Below are positions 1-7,797 of a DNA stretch of 64,000 nt, piece by piece; the first letter of the stretch is position 1, and each line of letters opens with the position of its first letter. Both the position numbers and the translations under genes were made by a program. The stretch is from a virus. The notes below the pieces were generated by a model. The model made no database searches, had not been told where the DNA came from, and was given only the letters and a program-made list of their open reading frames with translations. The stretch spans positions 1 through 64,000 of IMG/VR virus record IMGVR_UViG_3300028920_000064; one strand, 5' to 3'.

Positions 1-28
1 ATGTACTCTCTCTTTGTCTTTTTCATGT

Positions 29-226
29 CTATTTGTATCTGCGGTTAAATTGTGCTTGTGTTACTTCATGCGGTTCAATGCCTAGATTGAACGCTACCTC
101 AACAACATACGGTTGATTAGCAGGGTTTTTGATGCTGTCCTCCCATGTCATTTTATTGTGTATGGCCATGATAAAGCCAATGATCAACAGGAGTTTAACG
201 ATTGTTTTAAATACTTTGTTTGTCAT
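29..226 (-). CDS. Small single-pass membrane protein, hypothetical
   Basis: A 65-residue protein starting at an ATG and running leftward, opposite to the radC cluster. It has a basic N-terminus (MTNKVFKTIVK), one hydrophobic segment at about residues 11-22, and a polar remainder ending in basic residues. This suggests an inner-membrane anchor with a short soluble tail, in either orientation. I do not recognise the family. It is the only left-arm gene on the minus strand and is divergent from radC across a 156-base AT-rich gap. A plus-strand reading across the same bases (129..383) is hydrophobic low-complexity and looks like its shadow. Confidence 0.5.
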   Translation of the reverse strand: MTNKVFKTIVKLLLIIGFIMAIHNKMTWEDSIKNPANQPYVVEVAFNLGIEPHEVTQAQFNRRYK

Positions 227-304
227 TTCGTGTTGGTTTTATTGGTTTGACACTTCAATACTAAGTCAAATAAATCGAATAAACAAATCTTTTTGCTATT
301 TTAT

Positions 305-336
305 TTTGCTTTTTTCATTCCTTTGCCTTATCTTCA
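305..336 (+). promoter_or_regulatory. Possible Bacteroidetes-type promoter for radC cluster
   Basis: TTTG at 305-308, a 20-base spacer, then TATCTTCA at 329-336 resembles the Bacteroidetes -33 TTTG / -7 TAnnTTTG pattern with two mismatches in the -7 box. It would give a leader of about 40 bases before the radC ATG at 383. The rest of the 227..382 gap is AT-rich and shows no other clear signal. Confidence 0.3.
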
Positions 337-382
337 CCCCCATATACACGCAGTATTTATTGTCAAACCAACACACAAAGTA

Positions 383-1090
383 ATGAAACATTCAAACACT
401 CAGGCGGTTGCATACCGTCACAATCAGGAATCAACATGGTGCGTTGAGGATCAACCTGCTATCAAGTTAGCAAATAATGGGGCTAGATCGCTCACGAACA
501 CCGAACTACTGGCCACCCTTCTCAATGGCATGAAAAACGCCTCGGAGGTAGCCCGCCATTTGTACGCTAATGCGGACAACAGCCTCAACACCCTAGCCAC
601 TTACTCCATTGAGCAATTGGTGAACATTCAAGGGATCAGCGAAAAGAAAGCGGTTGCGATCCATGCGGCCATTGAACTAGGCCGAAGGACCGTTGAATAT
701 GATAAGCCCCTTGGAAAGATCAAAAACAGTCAGAACGTGGCTGAAATGATGAGGCCGTTAATAGGCCACCTACAACATGAGGAATTTTGGCTCATCTGCC
801 TGAACAGGGCTAACACTGTGCTAGGCCGTTACAAGATCAGCCAAGGAGGGCTAAGTGGTACAGTCATTGATACCCGTATCATCCTCAAGAAATCATTGGA
901 CTGCCTCGCTTCCTCCATCATCGTCAGCCACAATCACCCTTCCGGTAACTCTGTGCCAAGCGATGCAGATGTTAAGATTACCGAGAAGCTGAAACAAGCC
1001 TGTGATACGTTGGAGATTAAACTGCTTGATCATGTGATTGTGACAGCAGAAACTCACTACTCACTCGCAGATGAAGGGCTGTTGACATGA
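383..1090 (+). CDS. radC: RadC-family JAB/MPN protein
   Basis: A 235-residue RadC (JAB1/MPN/JAMM) family protein. Residues 38-100 form a helix-hairpin-helix region (LVNIQGISEKKAVAIHAA at 79-96). The C-terminal half carries the metal motif SHNHPSGN with His183 and His185, followed by SDAD at 193-196, so the JAMM ligands H-x-H ... S ... D are present. Biochemical function of RadC is unsettled; the old DNA-repair assignment is doubtful, and RadC is very common on mobile elements. I start at the ATG at 383. The longer frame from 293 only adds a hydrophobic stretch read from the AT-rich promoter region. The next gene overlaps by ATGA, so they are probably translationally coupled. It heads the PcfK-PcfJ cluster. 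Confidence 0.9.
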   Translation: MKHSNTQAVAYRHNQESTWCVEDQPAIKLANNGARSLTNTELLATLLNGMKNASEVARHLYANADNSLNTLATYSIEQLVNIQGISEKKAVAIHAAIELGRRTVEYDKPLGKIKNSQNVAEMMRPLIGHLQHEEFWLICLNRANTVLGRYKISQGGLSGTVIDTRIILKKSLDCLASSIIVSHNHPSGNSVPSDADVKITEKLKQACDTLEIKLLDHVIVTAETHYSLADEGLLT

Positions 1091-1272
1091 GACACTATAC
1101 AGTCATACCCAAAGGAATGAAGCGTACATTCACTATATGCAAGGTCGGGAGCAATCCCGATCTTGCCGATAGATCAAGTATTGACGCTTATCTTCAAAGC
1201 CACTATGCCACATATAACAATCGTGTACAGTGGCTCATACTCACAGGTAATTATCAAATCGTAGAGACATGA
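1087..1272 (+). CDS. Hypothetical small protein between radC and pcfK
   Basis: A 61-residue protein joined by ATGA overlaps to both radC upstream and the PcfK-like gene downstream, which is strong evidence that it is a real, coupled gene. It is rich in aromatic and polar residues (HYATYNNRVQWLIL) and has no signal peptide or membrane segment. I recognise no domain. Its position inside a radC-pcfK-pcfJ string suggests a role in the same unknown process. Confidence 0.65.
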   Translation: MRHYTVIPKGMKRTFTICKVGSNPDLADRSSIDAYLQSHYATYNNRVQWLILTGNYQIVET

Positions 1273-1718
1273 AAGCAACTGATCAATTTCAAGAGATAAT
1301 CAAGCAGAGACTTGACGAACTAGCCGAGGTCGATGAGGATTTCAGCAAGGCATATAAAGCCCAAAATAAGACTTTGAAGGGCTGTGTGACATACATCCTT
1401 AACCAAGTGCAGAAAAGCGGAATAAACGGCTTCGCTGACGCTGAGGTATACGACATGGCAAGGCAGTATTATGAGAACCCCGAAGCAAAGGAAGGGAAGG
1501 AGATCAAGGCAAAAGTAGTTATCAACCGAACCGTTGAACTTACCGATGAGGAAAAGGAGAAAGCCAAGCAAAAGGCTTTTGATGAGATTGTGAGGGAGAC
1601 AAAGGACAAGGCCAGAAGGAAGAAGAAGCCAGAGCCAAAGACATCCGTTGAAAAGGCAGGGGAGGCACAGGCCAAAGCCAAGAAGAAAGAACCGCCCGTT
1701 GAACCGACACTATTTTAA
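1269..1718 (+). CDS. pcfK: PcfK-like protein
   Basis: A 149-residue protein that fits the PcfK-like family known from Bacteroidetes conjugative transposons and plasmids. Visible hallmarks are the N-terminal MKATDQFQEIIKQRLDELA helix, the central CVTYILNQVQKSGINGFAD motif at about residues 38-56, the VVINRTVELTDEEKEKA segment, and a Lys/Pro-rich tail ending in PTLF. The molecular role is unknown; the name comes from the enterococcal pCF10 conjugation cluster. It overlaps the preceding gene by ATGA and is followed three bases later by the PcfJ-like gene, the usual PcfK-PcfJ pairing. Its presence on a phage-like genome is notable. Confidence 0.85.
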   Translation: MKATDQFQEIIKQRLDELAEVDEDFSKAYKAQNKTLKGCVTYILNQVQKSGINGFADAEVYDMARQYYENPEAKEGKEIKAKVVINRTVELTDEEKEKAKQKAFDEIVRETKDKARRKKKPEPKTSVEKAGEAQAKAKKKEPPVEPTLF

Positions 1719-1721
1719 GCC

Positions 1722-3020
1722 ATGAAGCCAAAGACATTGATACAGAAGGAGGTTCACTCACTATTGGGTGAACTTCCCCCTCTAACCGAGGATCAGATGG
1801 ATTATGCTTATGAGAAGATGTTCAAGAAGCATATCTACCGCACAAAACATCATTCTACCTGCCTTGAGTGTACGCATAAATGGGAGAATGATATGAAAAG
1901 CCCCCTAGCCAATGCCCTGCTTGACGATACCTGCCCTAGCTGTGGAGCCACACTCAAGCCCCTACCTACTCCCAGGGTAAGGACAGATATGCAAGATGGA
2001 TATATAGGTATAGCCACTGTTATAGGTGGCTTTCAGGTGTTCAGGTATTTCTATGCCAAGAAGAATTGCAAGGTAGGTAAGAAGCCTATGTATTGGATCG
2101 CTGAGACTACAAACCATTGGATCAGCAAGGAGGGAAAGGTAGTTATCTGTTCCCTGTTGTGGAATAGCTTCGGATGGGGCGGAGGGGAGAGATGGCAGTG
2201 GACCTCACAAATAGAGGTAAGAGCGGGAGCCGACAAATACTACATCTATCCTCAATTTTGGTTCCCGAACCTGAAACTTCTCAAGGTGATCAAGCGAAAT
2301 GGCTTTAGTCGGTCATTTCATGATTTCAATCCTTCTTGGTTCTGTGAGTTGATCCTCACGAAACCCAAATTTGAAACATTGGTTAAGGCCAAGCAAATAG
2401 CTATCTGGAAAGGTTGGTCAAGGAATGAGAGATATGTCAATGAGTATTGGCCCTCCATCAAGATCGCCATCCGCCACCACTACACCATAACTCACCCGTC
2501 AGATTGGTTCGATCATCTGAGGGCTTTGGAGTATTTAGGCATGGACATACTCAACCCCAAGCTGATTTGCTTGGAGGATTTCACCACAGAGCATCAACGC
2601 ATCATTGACAGGCGCAACCGCCTTGAGGCCAAGCGGAGATATGAGAAGGAGAAGAAGGATTTGGAACAGGCGGAGATCAACTATCAGAAAGCCAAGCAAG
2701 CCTACCTTAACCTCAAATTCAAGCAGGGGGAATTGTGTATTGCTCCGCTAAAAAATGTGAAAGAGTTTTACGAGGAAGGTGAGTCCATGCACCATTGCGT
2801 CACATCCTACCACAAGAAAGAGGAATCCCTTATCCTATCAGCCAAGCTGAACGGTCAGAGGCTAGAAACCGTTGAGGTATCTCTAACGGATTTCACTGTG
2901 GCACAGAGCAGGGGACTTCAGAACAAGAAATCCAAGCACCACAAGCATATTGTGAAACTTGTTGAACAGAATATACCCAAGATCAAGAAAGCATCAAAAA
3001 CCAAAACCAAGAAAGCATGA
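1722..3020 (+). CDS. pcfJ: PcfJ-like protein with N-terminal zinc ribbon
   Basis: A 432-residue PcfJ-like protein. An N-terminal zinc ribbon is formed by Cys47, Cys50, Cys71 and Cys74 (CLEC ... CPSC). A charged, probably coiled segment lies at about 290-335. The PcfJ signature is at residues 356-420: MHHCVTSYHKKEESLILSAK, then the ETVEVSL and QSRG motifs. PcfJ proteins are common on Bacteroidetes conjugative elements and some phages, and their function is not established. The conserved His-His-Cys core could be catalytic or metal-binding, but this is inference. It follows PcfK by three bases and overlaps the next gene by ATGA, so this is one operon. Length is in the usual range, so it appears intact. 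Confidence 0.87.
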   Translation: MKPKTLIQKEVHSLLGELPPLTEDQMDYAYEKMFKKHIYRTKHHSTCLECTHKWENDMKSPLANALLDDTCPSCGATLKPLPTPRVRTDMQDGYIGIATVIGGFQVFRYFYAKKNCKVGKKPMYWIAETTNHWISKEGKVVICSLLWNSFGWGGGERWQWTSQIEVRAGADKYYIYPQFWFPNLKLLKVIKRNGFSRSFHDFNPSWFCELILTKPKFETLVKAKQIAIWKGWSRNERYVNEYWPSIKIAIRHHYTITHPSDWFDHLRALEYLGMDILNPKLICLEDFTTEHQRIIDRRNRLEAKRRYEKEKKDLEQAEINYQKAKQAYLNLKFKQGELCIAPLKNVKEFYEEGESMHHCVTSYHKKEESLILSAKLNGQRLETVEVSLTDFTVAQSRGLQNKKSKHHKHIVKLVEQNIPKIKKASKTKTKKA

Positions 3021-3199
3021 CAGCATTTGAAAAGTACGAAGAATCAAATGGGAACAGGTGTCCCATGTGTAACTCAGAGCATATAGTAGCACACCCTTTT
3101 GAGGCTGACAATCTGATAGCATGGAGGCGTGTAGATTGCTCAGACTGTGACAGCGAATGGACAGAGCAATTCACCATGATAAACATTGAGATAGTATGA
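3017..3199 (+). CDS. Small zinc-ribbon protein
   Basis: A 60-residue protein with two CxxC pairs (CPMC at 15-18 and CSDC at 41-44) in a zinc-ribbon arrangement, surrounded by acidic and aromatic residues. Such mini zinc ribbons occur widely in phages, possibly as nucleic-acid-binding or regulatory adaptors. It is locked between PcfJ and the next gene by ATGA overlaps on both sides. No specific function can be given. Confidence 0.7.
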   Translation: MTAFEKYEESNGNRCPMCNSEHIVAHPFEADNLIAWRRVDCSDCDSEWTEQFTMINIEIV

Positions 3200-3591
3200 C
3201 ACTATTCACAGATGAACAGATGAAAGGTACAGGGCAACTAGACATGGTTGCCCTTATCGAACAGAACGAAGCCACCAAGAAAAGGCTTCGCACGACCCCA
3301 CACCATTTCTACGGTGATCCCTATCACGGATGGCTCAAGGTGCGAGTCAGCCACCTTAAAGCATTGGGCATTTTCGGGGCCATTACGGGCTTTTCATACC
3401 GCAGTGGGGATGATGTATACCTTGAGGAGGGTTTGGACGCTGAGACCTATATAAATGCCCTTTTCGGCAAGCATGGCCTCCGCACTAAGGATCAGCAAAA
3501 CGCCTTTGGCGCATGGAGGGATATGCTCATCTCCCATCAAAGCAACAGCGACAGCTTCGTTCGTAACTTACCTCAATTTCACAAGGGATGA
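3196..3591 (+). CDS. Conserved hypothetical mobile-element protein
   Basis: A 131-residue soluble protein. The stretch at residues 37-75 (TPHHFYGDPYHGWLKVRV and SYRSGDDVYLEEGLDAE) resembles a small uncharacterised family I have seen on plasmids and phages, in which a Phe/Tyr-x-Asp-Pro-x-His-Gly-Trp-Leu motif precedes a Leu-rich helix. The function is unknown. It is coupled by ATGA to the zinc-ribbon gene upstream and to the next gene downstream. Confidence 0.65.
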   Translation: MTLFTDEQMKGTGQLDMVALIEQNEATKKRLRTTPHHFYGDPYHGWLKVRVSHLKALGIFGAITGFSYRSGDDVYLEEGLDAETYINALFGKHGLRTKDQQNAFGAWRDMLISHQSNSDSFVRNLPQFHKG

Positions 3592-3851
3592 AAACATTCA
3601 AGATAAAATGGCACTCTGCAAAGAGGCATACGGAAATAAGCAACCCTCGGCCCGTTAAATGGGCTGAGGTTAGATCAGAAGATATCCGCATAGCAGTGGA
3701 TGGCACTCAAACGAACAACACTCTCTTAATTGTAGTTGAAGCCAACGGCATCAAGTATATGCTTACCGATGTGCTGTTAGAGGTCATGCTTGGACAGGTG
3801 GCTGAACAGTTCAGTAACGAATACCTCAACTTCAAAGTATACCAGTTATGA
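3588..3851 (+). CDS. Hypothetical protein
   Basis: An 87-residue protein, ATGA-coupled at both ends. The N-terminus is basic (MKTFKIKWHSAKRH). The middle alternates short beta-strand-like and helix-like segments (NTLLIVVEANGIKYMLTDV). There is no signal peptide, membrane segment or recognised domain. Confidence 0.55.
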   Translation: MKTFKIKWHSAKRHTEISNPRPVKWAEVRSEDIRIAVDGTQTNNTLLIVVEANGIKYMLTDVLLEVMLGQVAEQFSNEYLNFKVYQL

Positions 3852-4111
3852 TGGTAAGGATATACCTAGCTGAACAGCACCTTCCAAACATCGGCAAGTG
3901 GGAGATATACCGGGAGGGGAAGCCCACCGGAGAGATGATAACAAACAGGACCATTCGCAAGATTCTGAACGATGATCAGTATCGGCAGTTCATAGCAGGG
4001 GACACCATCTTTATGATCCCTGCTGACAAGTTCAGGAAAAGGCATCACAAGGAGAAAGTGGTGAAGAATGGGAGAATATACCACAACCAAAAAAAACGCA
4101 AAAATGGATGA
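3848..4111 (+). CDS. Hypothetical basic protein
   Basis: An 87-residue protein starting at tandem ATG codons that overlap the upstream stop. The C-terminal third is strongly basic (FRKRHHKEKVVKNGRIYHNQ), consistent with nucleic-acid contact. No domain is recognised. It overlaps the next gene by 8 bases. Confidence 0.55.
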   Translation: MMVRIYLAEQHLPNIGKWEIYREGKPTGEMITNRTIRKILNDDQYRQFIAGDTIFMIPADKFRKRHHKEKVVKNGRIYHNQKKRKNG

Positions 4112-4319
4112 GATAACGAAACATGAACAGGAGTATATCAACGGCATACAGGCAGAAATGATATTCTATGACCAATACCTTGATTTTATGAAGAGAGTGA
4201 AGAAGCAATACGTGGAATATGGGCCAGAGCAGGCAATAAGGTATGTTCAAAGCTACGCTGCCGACCTTGTAGGAATAGCTGCTGATGAGTTGTTCTCAGC
4301 ATTATTTAATAAATTGTAA
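4104..4319 (+). CDS. Hypothetical helical protein
   Basis: A 71-residue, probably all-helical protein. The frame is open from an earlier ATG at 4068, but that start would overlap the previous gene by 44 bases. The ATG at 4104 gives the 8-base overlap usual in this cluster, so I prefer it. The C-terminus (AADLVGIAADELFSALFNKL) is an amphipathic helix. No known domain. Confidence 0.5.
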   Translation: MDEITKHEQEYINGIQAEMIFYDQYLDFMKRVKKQYVEYGPEQAIRYVQSYAADLVGIAADELFSALFNKL

Positions 4320-4324
4320 CCGAT

Positions 4325-4717
4325 ATGCAGATGTTCGGTGACATAAAACTACCACTACAAAACGCTATTAAGGTTGATGGAGATGATATGAAGATACTTG
4401 ATTATCTCTTTGACATGAAGGCTGAACACATGAGCAAGTTTCTCAAAGCCCTCGCTCAAAACGATGTCCCCGCCCTCCTGGTCGCTAATGTTCGCCCGAT
4501 GAATATGGTAGGGTTAGTCGTTTACAGGCCAATTGAGGCATGGCTGGATTTTAAGGATCAAAGGTATCAGCTTTTCCTTGCTCCTAATATTCAGAACCTC
4601 ATTGACTATTGGGCTGTGAGAAAGGCAGGCGCTGAAGATGATTTTGAAAATGATCTGATTCAGGGCATCATCAACTACTTGGCTCAATTTATGCGAACAA
4701 CGGTGTCACATACTTAG
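4325..4717 (+). CDS. Hypothetical protein, last gene of first left-arm unit
   Basis: A 130-residue soluble protein with mixed helix and strand composition and no recognised motif. It starts six bases after the preceding gene and ends just before a strong intrinsic terminator, so it closes the radC-pcfK-pcfJ transcription unit. Confidence 0.55.
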   Translation: MQMFGDIKLPLQNAIKVDGDDMKILDYLFDMKAEHMSKFLKALAQNDVPALLVANVRPMNMVGLVVYRPIEAWLDFKDQRYQLFLAPNIQNLIDYWAVRKAGAEDDFENDLIQGIINYLAQFMRTTVSHT

Positions 4718-4726
4718 TGATCCCGT

Positions 4727-4767
4727 AGCGGGGAGGGGGTTGTGTTGGTTCCTCTCCCTGCTTTTTT
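4727..4767 (+). terminator. Intrinsic terminator closing the radC-pcfJ unit
   Basis: The arms at 4727-4738 and 4751-4762 pair over 12 base pairs, with two G-U wobbles and a 12-base loop, and are followed by a run of T to 4767. It lies in the 70-base gap between two plus-strand genes and so divides the left arm into two units. Confidence 0.8.
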
Positions 4768-4787
4768 CACCTTAAACACTTCAAACT

Positions 4788-4976
4788 ATGAAACAGCGTA
4801 TCAGGAAAGCAGTAATTCGCTCCATAGAGGCCCCAAAGAGGACCATTAGGAGCATAAATCGTTACAGACCTATCAATAAAGGGGTCAGGTCAAACTTTGC
4901 AAATATGGACATCACGTTGCACCCCAGGGGTAATAGGCCGAAACTTTACATTCAGAGATATGGAACACGAAATTAG
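4788..4976 (+). CDS. Hypothetical small basic protein
   Basis: A 62-residue, very basic protein (many Arg and Lys, e.g. MKQRIRKAVIRSIEAPKRTI). It begins after the terminator, with an AT-rich leader (TTAAACACTTCAAACT) and no Shine-Dalgarno, as is usual in Bacteroidetes. The leader resembles the one before the gene at 5239. It overlaps the next frame by 17 bases. Function unknown. Confidence 0.45.
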   Translation: MKQRIRKAVIRSIEAPKRTIRSINRYRPINKGVRSNFANMDITLHPRGNRPKLYIQRYGTRN

Positions 4977-5220
4977 ACCAGGACTATTCATTGGTGTCGT
5001 TAAACGGCAGCAATGGCATGATAGGGTCAGTGTATTGGCAGGTGAGGACAAGCAGCATTTCATTGAAAAATGTAATCTTTTTCGAGAGGTAAAGAATGCA
5101 AGCCTCAAAAAGGCCCTGGGCCTAACTATTTACGAACTGCTATACATCTGTAAGCACCTGGACCCTGAGTTCGATGTAAATGAGGATTATTACACGGTGC
5201 GGATCGCACCAAATCAATAA
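4960..5220 (+). CDS. Hypothetical protein
   Basis: An 86-residue protein starting at the ATG at 4960 (MEHEIRPGLFIGVVKRQQWH). A longer reading from 4897 would lie inside the upstream gene. Mixed helix and strand composition with an acidic C-terminal half. No domain recognised. Confidence 0.5.
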   Translation: MEHEIRPGLFIGVVKRQQWHDRVSVLAGEDKQHFIEKCNLFREVKNASLKKALGLTIYELLYICKHLDPEFDVNEDYYTVRIAPNQ

Positions 5221-5238
5221 CACTTAAAAATCAATACT

Positions 5239-5451
5239 ATGAAAAAAGAAAGCAGTGATTATTACAAATTCCATTCCACGTACTTGGGTTATGATTTCCG
5301 AAGGGTTTCAACCGGAAAATTATACACCAAAGGATCGTTTTGGGATAACTTCAGAAAACTTGCGGTAAACCTTCACTTGGACAAAGACCGTCCCGAAACG
5401 CCAGCAGGGTTTATTCTCTTGAAGCGACCAAAAGAAAAAGAAAAAGAATAG
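5239..5451 (+). CDS. Hypothetical small protein
   Basis: A 70-residue protein rich in aromatic and charged residues, ending in an alternating Lys/Glu tail. The leader (CACTTAAAAATCAATACT) resembles that of the gene at 4788. It is the last plus-strand gene before the convergent terminator. Function unknown. Confidence 0.55.
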   Translation: MKKESSDYYKFHSTYLGYDFRRVSTGKLYTKGSFWDNFRKLAVNLHLDKDRPETPAGFILLKRPKEKEKE

Positions 5452-5457
5452 GGAAGG

Positions 5458-5480
5458 GGGGCTTAACGCCCCTTTTTTTT
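5458..5480. terminator. Convergent intrinsic terminator between left arm and replication operon
   Basis: GGGGC at 5458-5462, loop TTAAC, GCCCC at 5468-5472, then eight T residues to 5480. On the plus strand it closes the left arm. The TAA stop of the minus-strand gene ending at 5463 lies inside the hairpin. The minus-strand side has a weaker tail, so termination may work mainly on the plus strand. Confidence 0.8.
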
Positions 5481-5954
5481 GTCCTTGATCAGCGATTCAA
5501 AATACTTCTTGTTAAGCAAGCCCACCTTCGCCACGACCTCTTCCGGACTGTACTTGTAGCCAATGATCAGTCCTCTCCTAGTTGGGAAAACCTTCTTGTA
5601 TTCCTCCTTCAACTCATCCCTTAGATCGTATAAACGCTGCCAATTAGCTGATTTAACGTCTAATGCGTAAGATATTCGCGCTTCTTCTGTACCCTGGTCT
5701 AGTAAAGCGTGTTCTCCGGGCGTTAAAAGCACTATGTTACGGGCATAATACTTAAAATGGGGGTATTGGTTCATTCCTTTGGCCAGGACATGAGCAAAGC
5801 AGTTGTACGCAAGCTCTGTTTTCATAAAATCTCGGAGGTACAGTCCGGAGACAAATGATTTCTTATCGGATAGCATCCAGATCTGTTTAAAGATAGCGGA
5901 CTGGGCCAGGTGCTGTCCCATCCCTGGCTTTTCAAAAATGTGTACGTTATTCAT
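5463..5954 (-). CDS. Putative HNH-like endonuclease-fold protein
   Basis: A 163-residue protein. Residues 53-90 carry FAHVLAKGMNQYPHFKYYAR, then NIVLLTPGEHALLDQGT. The spacing His ... Asn-Ile-Val-Leu-Leu ... Glu-His recalls HNH and endonuclease VII folds found in phages, though I see no zinc-binding cysteine pairs. The C-terminal half is charged and helical. If it is a nuclease it could process recombination intermediates or act as a free-standing endonuclease. It is the last gene of the minus-strand replication region and overlaps the upstream gene by 8 bases. The family call is moderate. Confidence 0.5.
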   Translation of the reverse strand: MNNVHIFEKPGMGQHLAQSAIFKQIWMLSDKKSFVSGLYLRDFMKTELAYNCFAHVLAKGMNQYPHFKYYARNIVLLTPGEHALLDQGTEEARISYALDVKSANWQRLYDLRDELKEEYKKVFPTRRGLIIGYKYSPEEVVAKVGLLNKKYFESLIKDKKKGR

Positions 5955-6147
5955 TTCGTAGCTTTTCTTTGAGAGGTGCCAGCGTTGATTTGGCTAACCT
6001 GGATTCAAACTCAGTTTTGTTGATTAGTTCATTGTACCAGGAAAAGTGCATATTCTTTCGGTCCCATCCATCGGGATCCAGGATCCTCATAACCGGTCTC
6101 AACTCATGTTCGTGCCACCATTCGTTACTTGTTTTAAGCTCTTCCAT
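5947..6147 (-). CDS. Conserved hypothetical phage protein
   Basis: A 66-residue protein starting at the ATG at 6147. An earlier in-frame ATG at 6183 lies inside a terminator hairpin, so I reject it. The core LRPVMRILDPDGWDRKN, followed by EFESRLAKST, resembles a small recurrent phage family of unknown role. It overlaps the HNH-like gene by 8 bases. Confidence 0.55.
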   Translation of the reverse strand: MEELKTSNEWWHEHELRPVMRILDPDGWDRKNMHFSWYNELINKTEFESRLAKSTLAPLKEKLRNE

Positions 6148-6160
6148 CGTTGTTGGCTTT

Positions 6161-6198
6161 AAAAAAGAAGGGTGACCAACCATCCCGGCCCGTCACCC
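6161..6198 (-). terminator. Terminator downstream of recT
   Basis: On the minus strand GGGTGAC (6198-6192) pairs with GTCACCC (6176-6170) around a 15-base loop and is followed by TTCTTTTTT. It sits 45 bases after the recT stop and should cut transcription before the last two genes, or let them be expressed at a lower level by read-through. Confidence 0.7.
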
Positions 6199-6242
6199 TA
6201 ATTAATTGATTTCAGTAAGAGTTCGATTTCAAATATATGAAA

Positions 6243-7793
6243 TCAAATACTGTTAAGCAATAGATTGATTTCGGATGTCTCAGCCATGTAGCAGAAATCC
6301 TCCTTCACCCTGTACTTCTGAAACTGTGGAAACTTAGTCTTTACAAGGGTGTCATAGGCATTGTTATCAACCCCTGCTTTGTTGGCAAGTTCTTCGTAAA
6401 GGGTTTTGACCTCATCAAAACTGCGCTTCCCATCTACCAGGTCCGGGATCACAATATCAAACTGGTTTCCCTCAACCTGGGGATCATCGTCAGGGGCAGT
6501 AGCATCAAACTCAGTGTTGGGTTCAATGTTATCAGAACCATGCTCATCCTCGGCCATCTCATCCTGGACAACAGCTTCATATTCCTGCTGCTCCATGTCT
6601 GCATCTTCCTGTTCAACCTCCGGATCGGGAGGATCGGGCACTTTTCCTGCCAAAGGATCCTGAAACTCCTGGTCAAACTTCGCAATCAGGTTGACAACAT
6701 CTCCTGCATAATGAGTTAGGATGATATTTCTCAACTTCTTATTGGTGTTCTTCCCGGGATCAACATCCCTGGCTTTTACCATAAGGGAATCATGTTCGAT
6801 CAATGGATTCAGTTCTGTAAGGGCATCCATTTCTTTCAATTCATCTTCGTTATAGACAGGGATAAACCCTACTGTACCATTGAGCATTGTTGGTATTGAT
6901 TCCCTTTTAACCTCATCCTCACCCTCATCCTCATGTTGTATGTGGCTCTGCTTTACTTGGTGATCATCAGGCATCACATCATCGCTTGCTGGTGGCGGTG
7001 GAGGATCAACCGGGCCATTCCTTTTGTCAATAGCCTCAGCTGCTTTCTTTGTGAGGCTACCACTCCTGGACTGATTGAACTCTTTGTCAGGAATAACAAT
7101 ATCAGCACCTGATTCTGTTGGTACAATAGTGGTGGTGTCAACAGGCATATCAATAGCCTCCTCTGTGGTGTATATACCACTCAACACATCGGGAAACAAA
7201 TCCCTGGCCAGAAAGCCCAATGCCCGATAAGCTATCATACGTTCCGGATATTTGTACCAAGCACTCTTTTGGTACTTCCACCCGTCCTGGCCCCTGATCT
7301 TCGCCTCATCGATCCATAAGCCTGCTCTCTTGGCATGTGTGACGCTGAAGGTACGGCTCATCTCTTCCTGGGTGTCGGATCTTTTGGCGGTGATAGTACA
7401 CTCATAGGTTCCATCGCTCAGAGATCCTGAGACTGTTTCTTTCCAGGTTCCAGGTTCCAGCTTGCCTGAGTTGAAGATTAGGGTCTTTGCAGCGTCTCCT
7501 TTGATACTCAGCAGGCCATTGACCGGAATAACGTGCTGTAAAGCCGTTAACGGGGGTAAATTCAGCTGATGGCCCTGCAACAGCACCATCATAACAGCGG
7601 CTGTCTTACCTTTTGTATAGTCGGGGACGGTTTTCCCTTTATCATCCTGGGTCTTTTCATAGAAATGATCAGGGCATAATTTACTATCCAGAAGCAGCTG
7701 AGAGAATTTCTCCATAGCCTCAACGCTTTCATAAGCGTTTTGAACAAACCCCGGGAGGTTCATCGATGCTTTTACTAATCCTTTTTGTTCCAT
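6243..7793 (-). CDS. recT: RecT-family single-strand annealing protein
   Basis: A 516-residue RecT-family recombinase. It should coat single-stranded DNA left by the YqaJ-type exonuclease encoded 2.6 kb upstream and anneal it to a homologous strand. The RecT core covers about residues 10-215. Visible motifs are the helical N-terminus, HQLNLPPLTALQHVIPVNG, THAKRAGLW, and KYPERMIAYRALGFLARDLF with the following SGIYTTEEA. The C-terminal 300 residues are long, acidic and low in complexity (many Asp, Glu, Pro), which makes the protein longer than the usual 270-330 residues. That tail could bind a partner such as a single-strand-binding protein; this is inference. It is separated from the PolX-like gene by four bases. 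Confidence 0.87.
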   Translation of the reverse strand: MEQKGLVKASMNLPGFVQNAYESVEAMEKFSQLLLDSKLCPDHFYEKTQDDKGKTVPDYTKGKTAAVMMVLLQGHQLNLPPLTALQHVIPVNGLLSIKGDAAKTLIFNSGKLEPGTWKETVSGSLSDGTYECTITAKRSDTQEEMSRTFSVTHAKRAGLWIDEAKIRGQDGWKYQKSAWYKYPERMIAYRALGFLARDLFPDVLSGIYTTEEAIDMPVDTTTIVPTESGADIVIPDKEFNQSRSGSLTKKAAEAIDKRNGPVDPPPPPASDDVMPDDHQVKQSHIQHEDEGEDEVKRESIPTMLNGTVGFIPVYNEDELKEMDALTELNPLIEHDSLMVKARDVDPGKNTNKKLRNIILTHYAGDVVNLIAKFDQEFQDPLAGKVPDPPDPEVEQEDADMEQQEYEAVVQDEMAEDEHGSDNIEPNTEFDATAPDDDPQVEGNQFDIVIPDLVDGKRSFDEVKTLYEELANKAGVDNNAYDTLVKTKFPQFQKYRVKEDFCYMAETSEINLLLNSI

Positions 7794-7797
7794 AAAT

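Noticed and set aside
129-383. 84-residue hydrophobic plus-strand reading
   Set aside because: It overlaps the small minus-strand gene and the AT-rich promoter gap; composition reflects base content, and radC starts at its end.
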